Source of the DNA: Micrasema longulum
Lineage: Eukaryota > Arthropoda > Insecta > Trichoptera > Brachycentridae
Direction: 5' to 3'
Length of the DNA stretch: 64,000 bases
Assembly: GCA_022494885.1 (NCBI GenBank)
Contig: JAGVSM010002756.1
Span: 19,246 to 83,245 of the forward strand
In this document: positions 34,401-47,100 of the stretch, in pieces
Position numbering within the stretch: position 1 is the first letter of the stretch
Layout: every line of letters starts with the position of its first letter
The notes under the pieces: model-generated
Told to the model about the DNA's origin: nothing
Seen by the model: only the letters and a program-made list of their open reading frames with translations
Database searches by the model: none
Made by a program: the position numbers and the translations under genes

Positions 34401-35423
34401 ATAATATTCAGAAATAAGTTACTACGTATTTAAAAACATTATTATTTTTAAATACATATGTATATTCATTGATATATATGTATACATTGAATGCAGTACT
34501 AAGCGCCCGTTTTATGTTCCATTCAACCAAGTTCCCGAACCTAATTTGTAGTCAGTAAACGAAAAGCAGCGTATAAAGGCGCGACGTGTTTGAATTCATG
34601 CGATAAACTGGCATAGACAGTTAATGTTCACGCGACAGCGCTCATTTTTCGGAAAATAATTTTGAAATATCGTTATATAAAGCATCATCTCTGTTTAATT
34701 ATACCTCAGTGAGTATATTGTACTTTCAACAGTACATTTCGACCACTGACATATTAATACATATAAGCGTCCTCATTGAAATATTAATACTCATGGACAT
34801 GCCCTTTAATTATTCTGTTCTGCTAATAAGGCGTTCTATTCTCTCTACCTACACCTAAAATTGCAACTTTTTAAAAAAAGAACAACTCAAACCTGATAGA
34901 AGAAGTAACTATCATAATCAGGATGAAAAGAAACAACTTGTTACTTTTATTTCTTATTCTTGATTTCCCAAATTCAAACAATCAAATATCTGTAATGAGA
35001 AACACGATTAAGAAGTAGATTATTTTGAATATTAAACGTAAAGACAGGTCTTCATGTTTAAACATTTAAGGCAAATGAGTTGATAAATATCAAACACCAA
35101 TATGTCGATACAATTTTTTTGGACATTTGTTCAAAAAAGTATTAAAAAAATATACATGATCATTTCACTACTACTTAAATCAAAACCTTATAAAAAAACT
35201 CTGTTTTAATTCAGAAGCTAGCATGTCCACATGGACATTGTGGTGGATTGTTGCGGACATACTGGCGTTTGTCATTTATCAACTAAAATATTGAACATAA
35301 CTTCTGTATTCAAAGAAATAAAACTTATTGAAAAGTATCAAAAACTTACTTTTGTCTTATTTTACTGACACCTATACGATTTACTCACAACCGTCCAGCA
35401 CAGAGTCGTGGCGTCGTGGGCAT
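31451..35423 (-). CDS. ATP5IF1: Mitochondrial ATPase inhibitor IF1
   Basis: IF1 binds the F1 part of mitochondrial ATP synthase and blocks ATP hydrolysis when the matrix acidifies. Reading on the minus strand, exon 31912-31780 encodes [15 protein letters not shown], six Gly, then [20 protein letters not shown] and FYNQ, the conserved inhibitory segment. Exon 31582-31451 encodes [36 protein letters not shown] and ISDLEKH, the His-rich antiparallel coiled coil, then TAA. The first exon starts right after TTATTTCAG, so a further upstream exon is expected. The best candidate is 35423-35389, ATG then [10 protein letters not shown] plus two bases before GTGAGT; it joins in phase as Leu-Met and would supply a basic mitochondrial presequence. 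The total is then 99 residues, normal for IF1. The donor CAG/GTTCAA at 31780 is weak. The core two exons are certain; the leader exon is inferred. Confidence 0.92.
32340..33145 (+). mobile_element. Decayed jockey-like LINE fragment
   Basis: A 158-codon open stretch (32417-32893) holds [20 protein letters not shown] and [20 protein letters not shown], the LVRSxLEYxSxxWSP...LExVQRKFLR motif of LINE reverse transcriptases. It lies in the long IF1 intron, on the opposite strand to IF1. Confidence 0.75.
33146..35388 (-). other. IF1 intron or upstream region, no gene seen
   Basis: AT-rich, with short palindromes at about 33400-33425 (AGGTACTAGGTACCTAGTAC) and 33897-33930 and no coding signal. Confidence 0.5.
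33897..33930. repeat. Perfect 34-bp palindrome
   Basis: CGGAATAGAAATCAAAC is followed directly by its exact reverse complement with no spacer. It lies in the long IF1 intron. Confidence 0.9.
35389..35423 (-). CDS. Candidate first coding exon of IF1 (targeting peptide)
   Basis: ATG at 35423-35421 is followed by ten codons ([10 protein letters not shown]) and TT before the strong donor GTGAGT. The two spare bases plus G at 31912 make Leu, giving a leader with two Arg and no acidic residues. Placement about 690 bp from the divergent TMEM267 start fits a promoter-proximal exon. Confidence 0.42.
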
Positions 35424-36110
35424 TACAGAGATGAGAGAGGAGTAGAATGTAGGATAGATGCATAATGGTAGCAGAAATGTTTTTACAGTAAATGTAATTA
35501 TTGTTAAAACTCGTTTGTTACTTTCATCCCCGGTCTCCCCTACATAGAAAAATTTAACAGTTATCAGTCTATGGGTATATTGGATATGTATCTGTGGTCA
35601 AGAAGAATATCAAAAGATCAAAACTGTCAGTACACAGTACACAATCTCTGCTTTATATGTGTATAATCTCTGCCCAATGCTGTCACTGTCATTAATGTCA
35701 TTTTCATTTCAAAAGTCTAATGTCGATAATTATAGTTAATTTGTAAATCGTATTTAAGGTGTAAAATGTCGTAAACTTCTCGGATGTTTACTGGCTATAA
35801 TATTTATCTGCAGAAATGACAATTTTGTAAACATTCCAAAATGTGAAAAATAATATATTAAAAAATTTCGAAACGGTGGAGCTTGCTTGAAAATTATTCA
35901 ATTTACATATCAGGCATAGTAATTCGTACGAATTTCGAATGTAAAGATAGTTAACTTGCTGCTCTGTGTAAAGTGAAGTTCAAATACTAACAAGGTACTT
36001 ACTAAAATTCAATAAATTATTTGGAGGTTAAATTTTAGATTTATCAATTTTTTGTCGGCTAAATTAAAAAAAATAATTATTTGCTTTTAAAAAAATCATC
36101 AAAAGCCAAG
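35424..36110. promoter_or_regulatory. Likely shared promoter between IF1 and TMEM267
   Basis: About 690 bp separate the proposed IF1 start and the TMEM267 start, which face away from each other. I see no convincing TATA box or CpG cluster. This is a positional inference only. Confidence 0.3.
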
Positions 36111-37040
36111 ATGATAGTGATAAATTTATTTTTCACTGCATTTATATGTTTATTTGCCATCATGGGAGACTATTTAGTTGCAAATGCTGATAAAAATATA
36201 TATATGAAAGCTGTCATTGACAGCACGATTCACGCGTGTATTGCTTTGGTGATATGGCTTTCTGTCGGCTTTCAAAGAAAGATTATTACAGCAACAAATA
36301 ATGAAATATATTGGCAATCTTCTTTGTGCGCCTTGATAGCTTTTTCGATTGATGCAGACCACTTCATAGCTGCTAGATCTTTGCAGTTAGAGGTAAATAT
36401 AATTAAATTATCTTTTATTTTAATAATTTTGTTATACAATACGGGACAAGAATAAATATAAAATGTAACAATAATTATTTTAGAATAATTTCCCAAAGAA
36501 AATTTTTCTGTGGCAAGTCAACGTTTCATAAAGTCAACTGGTCAACGTCGATGCATAAAATTTCTAATAAAATTTGTCACATATGGAAAACTATTGTCTA
36601 AGACACCTAGTTCCTGCTCAGTAGGTACTTTATTCACAATCAAAATAGTAGCTTCTTTATTTTTTTACAATTTTTATCTCTTTATTTTATTTTCATTTCA
36701 GGATGTGTTTTTGCTGAAAAATCGCCCGTTCTTACATTGTACAACATTGGCACTTGGGATTTCTTTTACTATTATTGGAATGTCACATCTTTGGTCATCA
36801 AATAATCTCCATATGTTAGGGTGGATTGTATTTGCAGCGCTCACAAGTCATCACACGAGAGATGCAACAAGACGTGGTTACTGGCTCTATCCATTTGGTT
36901 CCACACCCCCTATAAATTATTGGCTTTATATTCTCACTTCAGTTGTCCTACCATATATGATTGTTTCAATTTCAGTCCTTACTAAACCAGATAAAAGTTA
37001 TAAAATAATAAATACAGGAGAGTCTTACATTACGGTGTAA
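36111..37040 (+). CDS. TMEM267: TMEM267 homologue, two exons
   Basis: Polytopic membrane protein of the TMEM267 (C5orf28) family; its function is unknown. Exon 36111-36392 starts at the ATG after CCAAG and encodes 94 residues: MIVINLFFTAFICLFAIMGD, DSTIHACIALVIWLS, then ALIAFSIDADHFIAARSLQL. The donor GAG/GTAAAT is phase 0. Exon 36702-37040 follows TTTCATTTCAG and encodes DVFLLKNRPFLHCTTLAL, the TSHHTRDATRRGYWLYPFGS motif and a C-terminal hydrophobic helix, ending NTGESYITV and TAA. The total is 206 residues, close to the human protein. The family hallmarks are the DSxxHxxxA and DxDHFxxARS motifs and HHxRDxxRRGxWxxPFGST. The gene is head to head with IF1. Confidence in family is high; role unassigned. 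Confidence 0.94.
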
Positions 37041-37295
37041 ATTACATTATTTTTTATTCAAGTGAATTTTTATACCTAACACATTATTAATTTATTTATA
37101 TTGTTTCTGTTATTATGACTTTGTATAATTTTATTTAAATATATTTATTTTGCAGTAATTGTACGTATCTAATCTATCATTTATAATATTGTCATTGCGC
37201 TGGCAATACCTGTTAAGTGTTTTTTTTAAGTTTCAATTTTTCATTAAGATTATACAATATTGTTTCAACTTAAATACATTTTTTAAATGAAATTG

Positions 37296-37700
37296 TCAGC
37301 CTTGCGGTGTAACGGGCAGCGCGTTTGCCTACCATGCAAGAGCTCCCGGCATTGTGGATATGAAATATTTATTTAAAAGGGTTGTCCGTGTCCAGGGGGA
37401 TGAAGAATACAGTTCTTTGTGTAAAATAGAACCAGAATCCTGGAAAAGTTCTTTTAACATGAACTAATCGAGTGGAGATGAGCCCACGAGTGTGATGGGC
37501 GGTGCATTTGCCTGTCATGCTTGAGGTCTTAGGTTCAATTCCTGGCCGGGCCAACAAAATATTCCTTCCAAAAGTGGTTTTACACTGCAATATTTCATTC
37601 TCACCTTTAATTCACGTAACAGATGATCGAGATACACAGTATTTGGTGTTTCAATGCAGTGCCCTATACACCACATGGTGCGGAAAGGAAAATGATAATG
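37296..37700 (+). repeat. Two SINE family A copies in tandem
   Basis: 37296-37385 is a head-only copy; about 37470-37700 is a second with B box AGGTTCAATTCC and the tail CAATGCAGTGCCCTATACAC. Confidence 0.7.
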
Positions 37701-37759
37701 ATGTACATATATGCTTACAGTTCTGAATTTTGACTTAAATACTCCATTTGTGTATAAAG

Positions 37760-38060
37760 AATTAAACATTTTACCAGTTCAGGGTATTTAATGGAGCAAA
37801 ATTATTATTATCCAACAGATGTTCAGCTCGATGTATAAAAATAAATTAAAACACAGCTATCTAACAAGATTTACATCTGTTGATGGCATAGTTGTACCAA
37901 AATTTAAACATAAATATGGACAGCGTACATTGGATTATATTGTCCCAAAAGTATTTAATATGTTGCCACTTGACTTGAAAACATGTCATAATAAAGATAA
38001 AATTATGTTTTTATTACGAAAGTGGTTAATAGACAGAACGTTTCCATATTAATTTACTAT
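37760..38060 (+). mobile_element. LINE ORF2 C-terminal fragment
   Basis: Reads HSYLTRFTSVDGIVVPKFKH, YGQRTLDYIVPKVFNMLPLD and then TAA. The YLTR...VPKxxxxYGxRTxxYxxPxxxNxLP pattern is a LINE ORF2 end. Confidence 0.65.
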
Positions 38061-38099
38061 ATACATAAAACATTCTTTTTTTAAATTTTTTTTAAAAGG

Positions 38100-38300
38100 A
38101 ATAACCCGCTAAGCCTCTATTTTGAGGCTTGTCAGCAGGTGGGATAGGGGGGATATGGAAGAAGGTAATGAAAAATACACCACAACACCCAGATCAATTG
38201 AGAAAAAATCTTTCTTGGATTTTTTTCTTGCAACTGGCGGGAATCGAACCCGCGACGCCAGTTTCACAGATAGCCGTCTAACCAACTGCGCCACGGCGCC
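38100..38300 (-). repeat. tRNA-derived SINE with intact A and B boxes
   Basis: Minus strand from 38300: GGCGCCGTGGCGCAGTTGGT (A box), then GCGGGTTCGATTCCCGC (a perfect T arm containing the B box). The 3' acceptor half does not pair with GGCGCCG, so this is a SINE head and not a tRNA gene. The body ends in the hairpin AAGCCTCAAAATAGAGGCTT. Confidence 0.75.
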
Positions 38301-38834
38301 TGTCTATCTATTATTATTTTTAGTATTTTTATCTCCCATTAAATACATTTTGATTATTTTCTTTTTAACCTTTTCTTTCTTTCTTATTTTATTTAAATAT
38401 TTCAGACCTTAGTTTTAATAGATATTTTTAATTTATTATTTTTATTCTTTCTGTAGATATGAATTTAAACTTTCGATTTACTTTGATTTATTTTATATCT
38501 TGTTTTGGTTACATTTATGAGCACCTACTATATTTTTTCTTATGTTTAAACTTTATTCAAGTAAATGTCTATTATTTCAATTTAATTATATCAATTTTCT
38601 CTATTTTCCTACTTTTAAAAAAGTATTTTAAACCATTTTATCTAGTTTTTTTTTTCTATCTTCTTAATAATATGTTTTATTTTTTAAAGCATCAAAAACA
38701 AAATAACCTATGTTAATTATTTGTACAATATTATGTATGTACTCTACATTTGATTCTTAATTAAAACTAATGCCTGAGCACCCGATGACAAACTATTATT
38801 TAATAGTTTACCGTGACAAAATATGATTAATACA

Positions 38835-39000
38835 ATATTTGTGTTTGTCCAAATGTTCGTAGACAAAAGACTGGATTTCACCCCCTCGGGAGTCATTAAG
38901 ATTAAAAAATTACAACAGGGATGGAGAATACCTTAAATAAGGGAATATGGAAGTCTAGGCATTTACAGGGCTTATGATCTGTCATTGGCTGGTTTAAGTA
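38835..39000 (-). repeat. Palindromic MITE family copy, diverged
   Basis: Reads GGAATATGGAAGTCTAGGCA, then TTACAGGGCTTATGATCTGT, the reverse of the 20260 segment. Confidence 0.65.
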
Positions 39001-39061
39001 CCATACCATACCATAAACTCGTTACCATAAAATACATATTGTGTTTATATATGTATATATA

Positions 39062-39305
39062 TATGCTGCTTCGCGGTCAAACGGTCAGCGCATTTGCCTA
39101 CCATTTCCCAGCAAGGTTAACATGAAATATTTATTTAAAAAGGAGTTTTTACACTAGAATATTTTAATTTTTCCTGGACTGGCACCCGAAGCATAAAATT
39201 GATCACCTTACTTCCTATGTAAAAAAAAAGAACTAGATACGCTGCAATCAGAGTACCAATGCGCTGCCCTATGCACCACTGGGAACTAAGACGGAAATTA
39301 TGATA
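39062..39305 (+). repeat. SINE family A, diverged
   Basis: Shows the family head (GGTCAGCGCATTTGCCTACC), the ATGAAATATTTATTTAAAAA body and the tail TGCGCTGCCCTATGCACC; the B box is degraded. Confidence 0.75.
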
Positions 39306-41135
39306 AGTAGTGATAAGAAATAAATCTTCGTCGATTTATAGGAGATAGGTATATGAACACATGCTATATTATGAAATTGTTTTTTAAAAAAATGCAATAA
39401 TTAAAACAAAAGATTATTAGTAAGTGTACTTTCCAAGCAAAATTAATTTCAGCCATAGTTAAAATGGTTCAGCCTGTACATCCAGATATTTACAAAATAT
39501 CAAATTGTTTTTGGATAAATGTAGGCCACGCTTGAATATGGTTTTTGGCCACTACTTTTTTTTTATTTCACACATTGATCACTTTTAAAATCCTCTAAAA
39601 GTTGTATGTTTCCAACGAAACATGACATTTTACGACCGTATAAGTCATACACAGGTGCAGTGATACGATAGAAAACCAGCTAGCTTATGTCTACTTAAAT
39701 TATTATTTTTTTATAAATTCTACACTAGATATATTTACATTATTTAAAAAATATTTTTGATTGTCTGTTCTCTCTTTTATGATAAAAAAAAAAATACACA
39801 TATATATATATAAATCAACGCATGGGCCATTTAAAAAGCCTGCGTGGGTCAGTGTCTGACCCGCGGGTCATAGTTTCGCTATCACTGCCTTAGGCGATCA
39901 ACGCGACTCCCTTCACCTGCAGTATAAGAGTGGTCACTAATTCGTAATTACTACATAGGTGTATTTGCAATGTGTTAAATTTTTGAGAGTTTAAAATAAA
40001 AAATAATATCTGCCATACAGTTATTTAAATAGTCATATGTATTATTATTATTATGTCCAAAAACATTATCAAAATATAATTTATAGCATTATTCATCATT
40101 AAATAATGAATGTATTGAATATTTATGATCAACGTGTCTGTGCATTTCATATATTTAGATTCTTTGCAGTATAATAATTAAAAATTATAACAAAATTATT
40201 TGAAATAAAACAAGATTTTGAAATTTATGAGTTTTTTATTAATAACATACAATACAATTTTATAAACTACGATACCAGAAGTTAACAAGTATATAAATAA
40301 TACATTTTTGTGTAAATATAACATGGGTTTTAAAAAATGGTCTACGGAAGCTCTATTTTGTAGCAATACCTACAGTTTAAATCCTAGAAATAAATCCACT
40401 AACAGATAAACCAAAAAAAATATTCCTTAAAAAACCATAGTTCTAACAAAAAAATAAAGGAATGCAAATCAATTATAGTACATACTTGTTTCAATAATGA
40501 ATAAATCTGTTTCACGGTTGATTTATTAAAGTACCTGTTTTAAATAATTTTTGCAATTCATCTATATTTTAAATAATGATTCCACTATCTATCAAATGAT
40601 TAGACCTTGTCTCGCATTGAATAATCCTCTAGCTTTCTGTTTTTAAATTAAAGTAGCTAACACATTCATCACCAACCATGATGGACTAGTTAGTATAATA
40701 AATAATGTAGATAAACAGTTGTTTATGTATTACGATTTTTTTTTAAATATGAATAATTGTGAGCTGAATATGTACAGAACCTTTTTTATTTCTTATTATC
40801 GGTTTACTGTTTTGGAAAATGAATTTTTGTTTTCTGTGCACTCGCTAAATTTCCTATGTTTTCAGTATTTTTGAACTATTCTATAGCTTTTTAAACTATA
40901 ATAAATTTCAGTTGTGGTGTAAACTTTTATCAAATATTGATTAAAAATGCTCTAGTTTGTGCAAAAAATATATTTACGTCAATATTTTCTTGCATGTAAA
41001 TATTTTTTCTCAATACACAATGATTATTTTTTTATAAAAAAAGTATTTCTTTTGTGAATTATTAATTTAATCATTAAAAAAATATCCAATGTTTAAATAC
41101 ATTTACAAAACATATTATTCAACTATTTCAGATCA
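39306..41135 (+). other. Region upstream of ALKBH6, no gene seen
   Basis: Very AT-rich; should contain the ALKBH6 promoter and perhaps a 5' UTR exon ending before 41131, but nothing specific is recognised. Confidence 0.45.
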
Positions 41136-41180
41136 ATGGAAGAATTTCTTAAGGATATGGAGAAGTTTAGACTAAAAAAT
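41136..41180 (+). CDS. ALKBH6: ALKBH6 exon 1
   Basis: Fifteen codons, MEEFLKDMEKFRLKN, then GTAAGT. The phase-0 donor matches the phase-0 acceptor at 57466. The peptide aligns with the ME...PFR-type start of ALKBH6 proteins. Confidence 0.75.
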
Positions 41181-44100
41181 GTAAGTATATTAAATAGAAT
41201 TTCCATACTTAAAAAATAATAAAATCATGAAAAGTAATTTCACAACTACATATGTATATTTAAAATAATATATTTTTAAAATTTGATTGATATATATTAA
41301 ATAAAATATATTATTTGTTTTTTAAATGTTATAAATAATTTCTGTGTTTAAAATTGGCACACAAGCGTTAGTAAATATTTTTTGAAATATTATTTTATGT
41401 AAATTCATCTCGGGTCGATCTTTTCTAAAAGCTGGAGAAAAATCTTAAAATGTAAAATTATGAAAGCCCGGGGGTATCTCTTCGCTTTTTTAATAAGAAA
41501 ATTCTTAGCACCTCAAATTTACACCTTCTCTTTTACTTATAGTCATGTGCATATTGTTGGTCGACGTCCATTGCCGCCAATCTACAATTTTGATAAAAAA
41601 TATATTTTCTTATAGGGGGATTATAAACTTTATTGGATGTTCCCTAATCATCCGATATGCGTGGGACCAATAGTAGGAAAGCTTTCTGAAGAAGATTAGT
41701 ACTGCGGATCGGAGTAAATAATATATTAGATATGATTTTAAAAACAGTTTTTACTGTCTCCTGGAAAAAGATGATTTAGTAGATTGGCGGTAATGCATGC
41801 CAACTGACAATAAACAAATTATCAAATGTTAATATTCCTACAATCAAAGTCAATATATGCATGCGTATACTATTTTTCTTTTTAATATTGTTTTTTATGT
41901 AATTTGAAAATAATACAACACCCGCCCTTCTAAAAAGACTAAATGGTTCATCAGGTAAACACAAACAAACTATTCTCTCTCTGGTTTCGATTTTCTGAAT
42001 TGGTTTAAAGCAAAGCTCTGCATCTCCTTTGCCATTCCGGTCTGTCTTGTGCGGCCCTCTTTAGGTTTATATATGACCTGCAGCTCATATCTTTGCATAA
42101 ATCTTCGAGGTATTCTCGGCGAAGGTGCCTCCTGTAGTTTGTCCCCTCTATTACCCCATGTAGGAGACCTTCGTGATGCACTATGTGACCAATCCATCTA
42201 GCAGTCATTTGGAGATGGTCTTAAGCAGGTGCCTTCCTCCTTCGATTCTACTAAGAATCATTTGTGATGTGCTCTCTCCAGGGAATTCCCGGAATTCTTC
42301 TATAGGACCACATTTTGAAAGTCTCATTCGAATAGGCACCATGTTTCGCAGCTGTACATTAAGACACTCCATACATAGGTCTTGATAGGGAGCTCCGTAG
42401 TTTCAGGTCTAATCTTCTTATCTTAGCCATTGCATTAGTTGCATCTCAGCAATTAATCTGCCATAGTTTTACACAAATAATAATTACAATGCTTTTGGTT
42501 TTTATCAACAAAAACACATTTTGGTTGGGAACGGTCAAACAATAAGTGCAGTTAACAAAGGTAGATAAATATGATTTACGAAGGTGAAGGTACAGTTTAC
42601 AAAAGTACATCAATTAAAAAAGTAGATTTTTTATATATATTTTTTTTATATGGGAGTTGCTTTATTATTTACCTTGCTTATAATATGCAAGGTTTATATT
42701 TCAAAAAGTGGATTTTTCTGCAAATATCTTAAAATTTATCTAAACTATTGGGATCAGGAGGGATATATTAATGTGGGCTAATCAGGAACTTCTCAGCATT
42801 TGCTCACGTGGAGAGAAAACCACTTAAAACTCTTCAAGAGAAGCCGGCCTGTTGGCAGTAGTCAACAGGCCTTCCTTTCCACTAGAGGAGTGTTCGGCAT
42901 TTTGTTCCCTACTTTGGTTTATTTTACCAATTGCCTGCACTATATTGATCATGTACGATACTACCTCTCGCGTGAGTTCTTGATTACCCTATCACTATAA
43001 AGTATAATAAATAAAGTAGATAAATGCAGTTTATAAGTGTAGATATATAAAAAAAAAGTGTTTTGTTTAGTGCCCTCGGCACGGGTAACCCCAGTGAGGT
43101 CACATTATTTTTATTATTAATTATGTGAAAAAAAATAATAAATAAATATGCAGTTTAAAATACCAAATAACTCAATTTTTTGCTAATACTAATAAGTTCT
43201 TTACCCTTCGCAACCACAGTAAAATTGTCCAAAATTATTTGTAAAAAAATAATATTCAAAAAGTTTTTTAAATATTATCAGTACTACCTTCAAATGTCTT
43301 CCTTAATCAAATGTTACCTTATTATTTTTTCAATCTAAAAAAAGTAGTTCGGATGAGAAATAGTTAAAATGATCACCAATACCCGTTACACGGAACAAAG
43401 AAGCTTTACTGCAAGCAACAAAATACCTACACATGTATTATTTAGTTATTATTCTTTGCTTCAATATTTTTAGCCCCATCTTTTTTTATCAGCTCACCAT
43501 GTTCTTTATATAGTACTGGTTTTATTTCTCCATTTTTGTTTACAGTATTATCTTTATTTGTGTCTGAAAAGAGACTACCACCATGCTGTAATAAAGGAAC
43601 TTGAATTTGTTTGGTATCTTCACAATATTCATAATCGTTGTTGCCATCTTGGCTATATATACTATGTTTTCGACTTCTTTGCGTGACATGATCACTTTTC
43701 TGTGAAGGAGGTCGACTTTTAGAAGAAGCATCTTTATTTACTGGTTTTGGAGTTAATGGTTTTTTTTTACCATCTATAGTTGGCTTTTCAGCTACAATCG
43801 AGGCATCTTGTACGTTGTGTGAATACAAGCTGTCTACAACATTGAGAATTTTAGTTTCCTGTGATTTGAAAACATCTGTTTTAGATACATTGTCATTTTC
43901 ATCATGTTTTATAATTTTACTATCAATTATTTCTGATTTACCATCATCTGTTTCTGGTTTAATATTGTAATTAGTTTGATCATCTATTATATTATCTAAT
44001 GCTTCTTTTAATAACACATAGTTGGATGATAGTAAACTGTCAGTGTCTTTATCGCTTTTCTTTTTATTTATTTTTCCTCTGGCTTCCATTTTTTTATACT

Positions 44101-47100
44101 TTCCTTCTATTTTTTTATTATTTTCAATTTGTAAGACTTCCGATGTATGTTCATCTTTTACACTGAGTTTTTCAATTTTTTTGGTTGTTTTTTGTTTAAT
44201 TTCTTCGGCATTATTAGTATTAATTAATTCTGATGCATGTTGGTCTTTGAGTGGGATTCCTGACTCATAAATAATTTTGCTTCCAGAATCTTTTCTTGGT
44301 AGAAACTCTTCTTTGGCTTTCAAAGTAGATTTCAGGGCCGATTTTGTGTACGACTCTGAAAGTACTTCAAAAATTAGTTGTACTTTTGACTATTTTCACG
44401 CTACTATCAAACCTACTAAAGTCTATAATTATCCTAATGCTTACAAAAAAAGGCCATAGTATACCTACATATACGTTGACCTCTCCAAAGTCTTTTCTCT
44501 GACTTCCTTTTCTTACACCATGATAATTATATAACTATACATACTGTTAAATATATATTTTTTAAGTGTCTTTTTTTAGTTTTTAAAAAGTTTTTTTTAC
44601 GAAACCTTTACAGGTTTACCTTCGTCAATCTGCTTTGCTTTTGTTAATAAATAAATAATTTTAAAAAACACATACCAGATTGTGCACTTGAAACTCCCGG
44701 TTCTCCAATCTCAACTTCCTCCTCTAATTCATCTATTTCAGCTTCCTTAAAAAATAGATCTCAGTATTAATTATTGACGAAACATATTTTGTACCTTAAA
44801 ATTATTGTCTTGAGGTTAATGATATTATATTATGTGAGGTTTTGGGAACATTACTTTGAAAACGGCTTTTATTGTGTAAATTGTTTTTTTTTTTAGAAGA
44901 AGAAATAGCTTTAGTTTTCAGCAGTTAACAATATTTATTTGGTCATTCAATAGAATATAATTGTTGAAAGAATGCAGTATAAAAAAAAGATGAAAAATAG
45001 CAGTTTTATTTTTATCTCCTGAACAATTTAAGATATTACCGGATATTAACTATGTAATTGAAAACTTACAATATTTTTCAAAAATGATTCTTCTGCATCA
45101 TCCAGATAGTTATGTGCCTTGGGTTGTTCTATAGCTGATTTTAATAATTCTAGTTGCAACTTAATCCTTTTATTTGATATCTGTAATATAAATAACATCA
45201 ATTATAATAATACTAGTACTTTATTCTTTGTTTATTTATCAGTAGGTTAGTATTTTACCTTAGACTTGCGTGAAATATGAAGTTACATTTTGTACTAAAT
45301 AAAAACATTATTTACCTTTATGGCTTCATTCAAAATTTTGATGATGTCCATGTTATTAGCTTCTTTGTGAAATTTTTCACTTGCCATCAAAATGTACAAC
45401 AGTCTAGCTGCATACGAAACGATTTTTTTTTCTTTCGATTGTAGTAGGTCAGCTAATAAAGTAAGTAATTCCATTGACATTGGTTCCATCAACTGTCTTC
45501 CTTGGCTATTAACGCATACATTTATTAGTAACCCTAAACTATGAAGCAGCCGATAAGCTGATATAGTCTCTTTGTTTTCTAGTACACTGAATAATATTTT
45601 CTCTGAAACTCCTGGAAAGTCATTTTACATTTTTATTCAAGTTGAAAGTTTACATGTATCTAAGATCGAAAGTAGTAACTTTTTAGTCACCTGCATTAAT
45701 CAAAGCTGTTTGTTGATTTTGTCTTGTACTTAGTTTGTGAAATGTTGCCACCAACATGTCTTTACAAATTATTTCTGAAGAAACTCGCATTGAATACTTC
45801 TCAAAGAAGTATTTTTCTAGACTTTTTAATGTTTTCAGATTACTAGTCAAGTAATCTCGCCCTCTCCACATGGAACTCATCGTATTTAAAAACTTAAATA
45901 TGTTTTGCTATAAATACAAAAATTAATAATATGGTTTAGGATTGTTTGAGTATATCGCTTAGTATGAAAATGTATGACTTTACCTGCAAAATAAGATCCC
46001 ACCCATTTATAATTTCTGTTGGCATCAAAATATCCAATATAGTTTGATCACACTGTAAATCAAATATGTCATTATCTGTGTATGAAGCGAGCAGAGCAGA
46101 CCTTTCTTTAGCCAAAGTGTGTATCAAATTCTGAAAAATCAAATTTAATATAATAGTTTTGATATTGAATGTCAATACATTCAATGGACTTAGTTACAAC
46201 GAATCCCATTCCATTTTTATGAAACTTACCAGTCTTAAAGATTGTAAAATTTGTGATCGCTGCTTTACAGAACCTTCAACTAAATTATTTTTTATACTGA
46301 TGAAGTCATTTTTTATTTCTTTAAACGTTTCTTCTTTTAATTTCGGTGACTCCATTTTATAGGAATTTAGCAAAGCTATTTTAGTAGGATGTTCAATATT
46401 TTCTCTATTTTTACGATGTGAAAACTTCTCTTGAATTGGATGCATAACACCAGATTGTTCCCTCAAACCAGTGGATAAACTTTGTAGTTTGGCAATAGTA
46501 ACAGATATTTTCTCTGTCGGAGTATTAAAAATCACTTCGTCATTTGTATTGTTTACTTGGTAGCTACTTGATCCTTTGAAACTAGGACTGAATTGTTGTT
46601 TTATTATAATACAAGTCTCAACTGGACTTAGATCATTTTGTGGGAATGCCGAATTTTGTGTCAAGCTACTTCGTCTTTCTTGTATTGATCCTTCGGGTAT
46701 AATCTTTATAGACAATTCAGTGTTATTGTCTTCTGTTCTTCTACCTTTTTGCTGAACAATAATTTCATATGGCCAATTAGAGTGGTTGTCTTCATTAGGA
46801 TCTTGCTCGGCTTCACTCTGATCTAAATTTAAATTCATATTTTTAGGTGTAAATACATTATCAGAATCCTCATTGATTGAATTATCATATGGATTATCTA
46901 AAGTATAATCTTTGTGTGTTGAATAATCTGTATCACTTTCTGGGTGTTTGACAGTATACGAGTTTTCTGTATGGGTTGTTTGATTATCGTGAGTGGGGTT
47001 GCTTAGACAAGATTCATTTTTAATGAAGGCTGAACTTTCATTTCTACTCATACGAGATGTTAAACATACGTTCCGAACCTCTACTGAAGGTGAAGGACAT

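Noticed and set aside
38225..38300. tRNA gene on the minus strand
   Set aside because: The T arm and box A are good, but the 3' strand does not pair with the 5' GGCGCCG acceptor and a SINE body follows.
38459..38716. An 85-residue Phe/Leu-rich membrane protein
   Set aside because: It arises from T-rich low-complexity DNA without splice, start or family support.
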